From Sclerodactyla briareus (Eukaryota > Echinodermata > Holothuroidea > Dendrochirotida > Sclerodactylidae), in the NCBI GenBank assembly GCA_026419785.1, contig JAODTK010004320.1:1-64000 (forward strand): 64,000 bases of DNA, written 5' to 3'. A program made the translations under genes and the position numbers. The notes under the pieces are model-generated. The model was not told the DNA's origin. It did not search any database and saw nothing but the letters and a program-made list of their open reading frames with translations. Each line of letters starts with the position of its first letter. Positions within the stretch are counted from its first letter, which is position 1. This document shows positions 57,601 to 64,000 of the stretch, one piece after another.

Positions 57601-60150
57601 TGTCAACCATCTTTATCTGTGATTGCATAATGACTTGTCCCCTCATTCATGAATATAACATCCTTCCCTGGATTTCGGAGGTTTTCCATTTCACCATGCA
57701 TTTCTTAGTTATCTCAGCTTCTCGACTCTGTGGTGTGGACAGTCCTCTTTGGACCTAACGTCCACAAAACGGTTACTGGTAGACCTAGCAACCCACTAGC
57801 TCGCCTGACCGTATAAGAATTGAACAGTTTTCTGAGAACCTGACTCTCACTTCCCATACACACCATACCTGGATAGCTAGGATCGTACATCAACCACTAT
57901 TCCGTCGTGAGTGCCCCGAGTAGCTCTACTACACTGAGTCGTCTCAGCGCCCTTGAGGCTAGGCTAGGCTACGTGTCAACTGTTTCCTTTTCCAATATTA
58001 TTGCTGATGATTATAGCCTATTATAAGGCTAGGCTAAAATACAACAACACAAGGCATCTCACTTTACCAGAGTACCGACAGCGGATGAGCCTCGTCTGAA
58101 GCGGCAGCCAGTCGTTGAAGTTTGAAATTGTTTTGAAATTCAAAACAAAAGAGTCGTGTAAGCGTGCCGTGGTCTCCAATTCATAACTAAGAGTACCGCA
58201 GATTTCACGCCCCACTGCATTGAAATCACCGAACCTAACCAACCCGGGCACTGTGATTATAAATCTACAGGGCTGAGCTTTGTTCAGGAGGAGCAGCGAC
58301 GAAAACTTCCTCGTCACTCCACTCACACACACACTAACTCGTCATTAGGGGTCCAATGCGTCCTATTTTTTTTGATAACCTTCGTGCGGCTTATTCTCCT
58401 ACAAATATTTCGGATGCTCATAGATTGACACATTGCCAGTTTAGTCTTATTTCCGACTGATGATACTTATGAAGGTGTTCAGAAAGTTGGGTCAAAGTCA
58501 TATAGAGTCAACTCTGATTGATCTTGTCGAACGGCCAGGTTGCCCTCTTCATCATGGAATGATACACGTTATCGTATCGTCATTGACCAATGACACACTA
58601 GGGCATTTTGGTAATTTCGATGTCAAAGGTTCCATCCAAGTATCACTAAGAATATTCACAACTCACAACTCAACTGCTGCGATTTGATAGGTGAGCTACT
58701 GTGCCATTCATTGGCAATGTTGTTCATTTCTCATTCGGATTTCCCCCCATTTCTTTAATTATTATCCTAATCAATGCTTAAAACAGAATGCCACTATTTC
58801 GATTAAACCTGCCGCATTCCAAAGAATGTACAGATTTTCGCCGAGGTCAGAAATTCATACGTGATGGAATTTACCTCTGATACAACCTGTCGAAGCCAAG
58901 CGAACAATCATATTTCCCACGTACGGTGTTGATAGGGATAGACTCCCTTCAGAGTATTCCCCTTTCCATGATGTTGGCGACCCAATGCGTCAAAACGGTG
59001 CCGTTTTTGGGATCAAATCTGGATAATTGTTCAATATTCATCTATAGGCATATCTTGGACATTGACTTCGATCTGTTAGAGATTGAAGCCATCTGCAACT
59101 ATCTGTAATATAGTGGTACAACGGCACGGGGAACCTGAGTTCTATGCGTATATAGTTACAATATGCAAATAATTAGCGCCCAAATACATTGAATAATGAA
59201 GGGCCTTTTCCCGCCCAGTTGGTGGCACTTGGAAGCAAACATTTTTTGTATAATATTCTCTGTCGTTTTGCAATATTTTTATAGTTGAGCATGCCGAAAT
59301 ACTGTAATATTGGCAACTATTGGAAACAGGTATTACTAACATGGTCCCTGACGGCAGGAGATCATGTCTAAAAAAAGGTGTTGAAAATGACTATTCTCCA
59401 AAATTGCAGTGTCGTATCACAGTAGGATCAATATGACACCTATAATATTGAGCGATATTGCAAACGGCTTCCGGAAACCAACGCATGGAAAAACACTCAT
59501 GGTTTAATTAGAAGCGTCAGTTCACCTGGGCCCATTTGGAGTTTAACGACAGATTGGATCGCCTCGTCCTGCTCATGGGACGAAAAACGTGAGAGTGATC
59601 TAATCAGTTTTTTAATGTCGTTACATATATGGCTTTAGACTGCCTGTCAGAACCCGTCAGAGAGTAAGCGAATGAACCTGACGAAGATATGCCAGTTGGT
59701 CGGGATCGAATGGTTGCCGAAGACGGAAGAAGATATAGGTGTGAATATTTTTGATATTGCAATCTTCCGAGTCGATATTGTACGTCATTAAAATATCTTT
59801 TGATGCGAAGTGGGACCTGGGAATCATAGTTAACGATGGTGTATCATATGGTGGTTTTGCGATTCGGATCCTGCCAAAACAGTGCCTTCAGGAGTGAGCC
59901 TGCAGAAGATGCTTCGTCATTTATGACCTGCACGAGGCCAGAGCTCAAAACTGCAGAGAAGCCCATGCATCCATTAAGATGCGTGCATTCTATATTTCGC
60001 ACGCGTGGAATTCGCGGACTGCACTGACAAGGTTAAGTCTCATTTTACTAACAGGTCACAAGTGGTTCCACACTAATGCCGTCACATCGCAAGGTCGTCT
60101 TCGAGTGCGGCTTTCCACAGGAACATGTTGTCGGTCCGAAGCTGCATGCC
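57600..60150. other. Gene-free stretch
   Basis: Contains GGCTAGGCTAGGCTA near 57955 and again GGCTAGGCTA near 58027. The 103-codon minus frame at 58021-58332 has no recognised domain. Nothing else supported. Confidence 0.4.
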
Positions 60151-60161
60151 ATTTCTCCTGC

Positions 60162-60186
60162 CTGTCTGTCTGTCTGTCTGTCGGTC
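60162..60186 (+). repeat. (CTGT)n microsatellite
   Basis: Five to six CTGT units. Confidence 0.85.
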
Positions 60187-60234
60187 TGCCTCATCTCAAA
60201 CAATTGCCTTTTTGGCTTCCCATACATCATTTTA

Positions 60235-60770
60235 CGCTGGATGTCGACCGAACTGGATATAATGTTCATTGACCCATGGGACATGTTTGCTCCTGTGAAG
60301 GACAAGGTCAGAGGTCATTAAGGGGCAATATGGGCCATTATGTGTTTTTAAATTAGATGTTAAAATGTATCATCCTACAATATTGGTGCACAGTGCTGAT
60401 GTTCGGTCATATGATTGTTCCTAACAGCCGTCCCTTCGGGATGTTCTATTTTTGTTCAAGGTCCCACGTAGGCTCCGAGTGCCCCTTTCATGAAATTTCA
60501 AACAATGGTATCCCCACAGGCCTCAATTGATTTTCTCAAGTCACATGTTGAGGGTAGTCCCAGTCAAAGGTCATTAAAGGCACAATAGGCACTGTGTGAA
60601 TTGTTCTTCCCCCTCAGGTGGTCATCCTTCGATGGATTTCACGAAACCAGTAACAATGTTCATTGACTGCTAAAACAATCTTTTTTTTTCCCTTTGAAGA
60701 TCACGGTCAAAGGTCATTACAGGGCCCCATGGGCTTGTTTGAAACTGCTTCTCGTCTCCAGGATCCTGGA
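60235..60770 (+). repeat. AGGTCA tandem repeat, second subfamily
   Basis: Three diverged units, each with ATGTTCATTGA or equivalent, a GGTCA cluster followed by TTAAGGG/TTAAAGG/TTACAGGG and a GGGCCAT/GGGC block (60312, 60567, 60711). The first holds a perfect DR1 at 60305-60317. The sequence differs from the 37.7-39.1 kb satellite apart from the half-sites. Confidence 0.65.
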
Positions 60771-61009
60771 AACTTAAACACATGGGTTCATTCGTGCAGT
60801 TTAGCTCCAAGCACTATTGGTTCTTCTAGTTCCAACTACACGTTGCTGCCGCCCGACGCCCCTAGTGCGGAACCATGACCTAATGTTCCTGTGTTAGCCG
60901 TTGCCCACGGTATATGTGTCGTTTAGCCTGACCAACTGTCAGTAGACGTTTCCACCACTACGGTAAACTATCGGCATACACCGCCACTGTTTTTCATCAA
61001 CTGCCTAAA

Positions 61010-61440
61010 ATGACAATTATGATTTTAATGTTTTCGGATCTGAGCAGCAGCGTGTTAAAGTGGCCGTCACACACAGCACCTCGCACATCAAGTGGGCGAA
61101 GCTATTATCTCAAACACTCGCAACTTGTGAGGAACTATGGTGTTACGTTCAATCAGAGCATGTCGATGAATGACCATTTACGCAGACCGCGAGGTCTGTT
61201 AGCTTGTCTCTCAGTAACATTTGGATGATCCGTGATGTGGCCGATTTTTCGCTCATACATGCATCACTCCATTACTGGATAGTGGTGGGCCAATACATGA
61301 ACCAAGACTTTATATGGATCTCCAAAACCCAAATAAACCGCTTACAAGGTTTACTAGGTTCATGCCACCTATATCGGCTTGGTCGTTTAACAGAATATTT
61401 ACAATATAATATCGAAAACTGGAAAAAAAAAATATAACAA
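61010..61440 (+). mobile_element. LINE RT fragment
   Basis: Plus-strand frames give Asn-Tyr-Gly-Val-Thr-Phe-Asn-Gln-Ser-Met-Ser-Met-Asn-Asp-His (about 61131-61175), then Leu-Ser-Asn-Ile-Trp-Met-Ile-Arg (about 61207) and Ile-Ser-Lys-Thr-Gln-Ile-Asn-Arg-Leu-Gln (about 61318-61347). These match the conserved LGVxFDxxMSxxxHI and KxQINRLQxVQN regions following the RT palm of Jockey-superfamily LINEs. Both ends are missing, and frameshifts are present. Confidence 0.7.
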
Positions 61441-62218
61441 ATTCGGATTCCGATCGATTTGATTGCAAAGGGATGTACAGACCCTCTTTTGTTTAGTGAT
61501 TTTCTCACATGAACAGTATATGTATTTCCAAATTACAACACAGGGTCTGCAGCCCTGTCTGCCGACCTCCAAACTCACCAGAGCTAAGTTTCATGAACGT
61601 TGTGCTTCATCTCGAATGCGTTTTTCGGTTGGATGTGGATGTAAGTGGTCTGTAATCCTCTTGCGAGTTTTTGCCAGATTCCATTCAACAACGATAGTTG
61701 CTTCTTTTGTCATCAGATCACATGAGGCTGTACCGACGTTTGTGTTTACGAGGAGGTATTAAAACGTTTATTAACGCCCCTGCGTACAAATTTTGCACTG
61801 ATGCCCTGTGAAAGAACTATGATCCAAAGTCAACGCGACTCTCGAGGCCCCGCAAATACATCTGGGATGTCATTAGTTTAGCTCTATGAAAACACATCCA
61901 TCGACTTGGCTGACGCATGTTTCTATGAATAAATTGAAACGGGTATAATGTTCCGCTAGTTTGTCGTGTCCATGAATGTGACTCTCCTGTTGAATAGTGT
62001 TAGTACAACTGTTGAGTAGTGTCCACACGTGCATTCCTAATTGAAATGATATATTCCTTGGTTTTACCAAGGAACGCCCAGATTCTCTCTTGGCTAGAAT
62101 AGGGTCTGTATACCCTGTCTACGAAACTTTGATGTCTGTCTGTGGACGTGCAAATGAAATGTATAAGCGCCATGAGTGCCATGAATGAACATCGAATAAA
62201 TTTAAATTATTTGCGAAC

Positions 62219-62345
62219 AGGGCGGCGGCGATCATGGTGGGGGGGGGGGGGGGAGAACGGGGGGACGGCGTTCCCCCCAATATTTTGTTTGTTGGGGACT
62301 CAATGCATTTTGTCCCCCCCCAATATTAGGCCAACTGTTTCGCTG
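62219..62345 (+). repeat. Poly-G element
   Basis: GGCGGCGGCGATC, a G-run of about 17 (62238-62254), a G6 block, then C-runs with CCAATATT twice. Resembles 20218-20340. Confidence 0.6.
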
Positions 62346-62569
62346 ATACTGTATCCGACTTATCCAGCAGCAACCAGTTTCAACAACTGTATAATGACCT
62401 AATAATCAAGTTGAGTGAATTCTGCCTGTTCATTTTTTCGAAAATTTTCGGTTTTCATGTATCCGTGGTGTTCAAACCCATAATGTGCCTTGGCCAGACT
62501 TATGAATGTGCCTTTAAAAAAATGCCTGAAATTCACTCTGGACTGTCCATTTTATAATTATCAAGAGAG

Positions 62570-62590
62570 AAGGTTTTTTTTTTTTTTTTA
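62570..62590 (+). repeat. Poly-T tract
   Basis: A T-run of about 16, possibly an antisense retroposon tail; no element body seen. Confidence 0.6.
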
Positions 62591-62739
62591 ACCTTCAATC
62601 CCTATCGTAGTTGCATATAAGACTGGCTTTACCACTTCGGTGGGTGTCGCTCCTCATTGGAACGTTGACGCATGTCCTGCTAGTCGCAACAGTTGTTTAA
62701 TGAAACAAACAACTAACATACAAATTGCTATCTGAGGTG

Positions 62740-63330
62740 AAGGGTGTTGAGCGAAGGGGTTAGGTCTCCCACCTGGCGGGATCTGTGGGTTTTTTTCATT
62801 CATGGTGCGACCACTGTTGTGAAAGTTGGGTGGTGCACGGTGCACAACTATCACTATGACTGCATGGGGGCACCGGTGCGGCATCGAAAATGCCGCTAGG
62901 GAACGCCACAAATTGCAGTTGTCAAAAAGACATGATTCAATGAGAAGGCTGTCCAAAAGTGAAGTCCAAAAATATTGCCTGAATTTCGATGGACTGCCCC
63001 AAAAGTGTGAACTTTTTGTCTTTGAAGAGAAGGAGGTTTGAAGCGACGGGGTAAGTCTACCACCTGGCGGACCTGTGATTTTTTTGGTGTGGGCAAATAT
63101 GGTCTATTTGCAATTTAAAATAGTGTATTCGGCAATCATTTATGGGTGCGACCACTTGTTGAAAGTTGGTGCGACACAGTCACATACTAAGGCACACGTG
63201 CGTGTGGAAACCTCATAAAATAACCATCGAAGATCGGCCAGGGAACGCCACAATTTCGTGCAAAGACATTATAAAAATTCAGGTGAAGAAAAGTTTATAT
63301 CCCAAGATTGCCCTGACTTTTTCGAATGAA
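62740..63330 (+). repeat. ~293-bp tandem duplication
   Basis: Two diverged units. Shared order: CCACCTGGCGG (62769/63060), TGTGGGTTTTTTT or TGTGATTTTTTTGG, TGGTGCGACCACT or GGGTGCGACCACT, GAAAGTTGG, AGGGAACGCCACAA (62897/63239), AAGACAT and ATTGCCTGA or ATTGCCCTGA. A partial third unit may lie at 62500-62660. Confidence 0.8.
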
Positions 63331-63349
63331 TGTCCAAAAGAATAATCAA

Positions 63350-63374
63350 TTTTCGCGCGCGCATCGCGCGCCGT
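63350..63374 (+). repeat. CG-rich alternating tract
   Basis: TCGCGCGCGCATCGCGCGCC is an alternating purine-pyrimidine run, a Z-DNA-prone pattern and a local CpG cluster in AT-rich DNA. Confidence 0.7.
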
Positions 63375-63379
63375 TGCCC

Positions 63380-64000
63380 GTTTTATTTTTTTTACTCATT
63401 TGGCCACAAGCCTAGCCCCAATCAGAAGTGTCTCCTCCATGCGCCTGTGTGCGCAATTAGATAAAAATGGGGGCTGTAATCGTTGTGTAAAAAACTAATG
63501 CCTTCTAATGATAGGTCAGAGAGGGGTCATGCAAATGTCGTCTTTGGTCAAATTGGATCCTGAAAATCTCGCGCTTAATTCGCGCGAACGTATGGGTTGT
63601 TGCTATTGCCCCTTTCCGTTTGTTCCTTTCATACCGTAACCTCAACTTTGCATCGTATTTCAGAATGCACAGCACCCAACGCAACCTTGAATGTTTCCCT
63701 GAGGCGATAAGTTTTTTGGAGAACATTTCCTTCCTAACAGTAAAATTCGTTACAATTTTAAGGGGCGCTACTGTCCCATAAAGCATGGGGAAGTTCCGTT
63801 TCCGGCAATCTAGGGGTCTGTCAACAAAAAATTTTCTTGTACGCTACGGCGCCAACCTGTGGTGGCGCTCCGCTTTTTTTAGATGTATTCTGTTCGTCTT
63901 TGGTCCTACCCCCAACCACCGCCAACACAAATCGCCGCCTTGATTGCGAATACCTCCTATCTGGAGGATCCTAAAATATTTCCTTCCTAATGTACCAGGT
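63380..64000. other. Gene-free stretch at window end
   Basis: No gene recognised. The 93-codon minus frame at 63505-63786 has no domain. Confidence 0.4.

Overview
The window reads as intergenic and intronic DNA of a metazoan, most likely a marine deuterostome such as an echinoderm or hemichordate. The clade is inference. It rests on low coding density, AT-rich microsatellites, long G/C homopolymers, GGCCTA-rich stretches, many AGGTCA-bearing interspersed repeats and several non-LTR retrotransposons. There are no operons, no rRNA, no CRISPR and no intact protein gene. Most open frames of 60-180 codons are chance frames or lie in repeats.

Layout. 1-9 kb: unannotatable DNA with a plus-strand G-run cluster (1.9-2.4 kb), AGGTCA repeats and a direct duplication (6.16/6.73 kb). 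9.5-10.05 kb: CpG-dense stretch and a hairpin-forming inverted repeat. 10.2-15.3 kb: first copy of a large diverged duplication whose second copy is at 45.05-52.65 kb in the same order and orientation. 18.2 and 22.5 kb: two inverted copies of a repeat with a ~20-bp minisatellite core. 20.2-22.2 kb: poly-G elements and a G-poor segment. 25.6-27.6 kb: two weak candidate exons. 29.6-31.3 kb: broken reverse transcriptase on the minus strand. 32.5-41.2 kb, minus strand: pieces of a possible membrane-protein gene (signal-peptide ATG, two Ser/Thr-rich exons, a transmembrane last exon), interrupted by repeats. 37.7-40.3 kb: ~310-bp satellite carrying clustered nuclear-receptor half-sites, with a LINE nested in it. 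42.3-44.3 kb: tandemly triplicated CR1-like 3' end and further LINE/SINE ends with (AAT)n tails. 46.6-50.6 kb: near full-length but decayed APE-type LINE (2A-like motif, PHD finger, endonuclease, RT) inserted in the second duplication copy. 53.4 kb: hAT-type MITE with TIRs and an 8-bp target duplication. 60-63.4 kb: AGGTCA tandem repeat, LINE fragment, poly-G element and a ~293-bp tandem duplication.

The most informative points are the nested chronology (duplication before LINE insertion; satellite before LINE insertion), the regular AGGTCA arrays, and the phase-compatible minus-strand exons for a mucin-like single-pass membrane protein. Many elements carry frequent frameshifts, which may reflect age, uncorrected long-read indels, or both.
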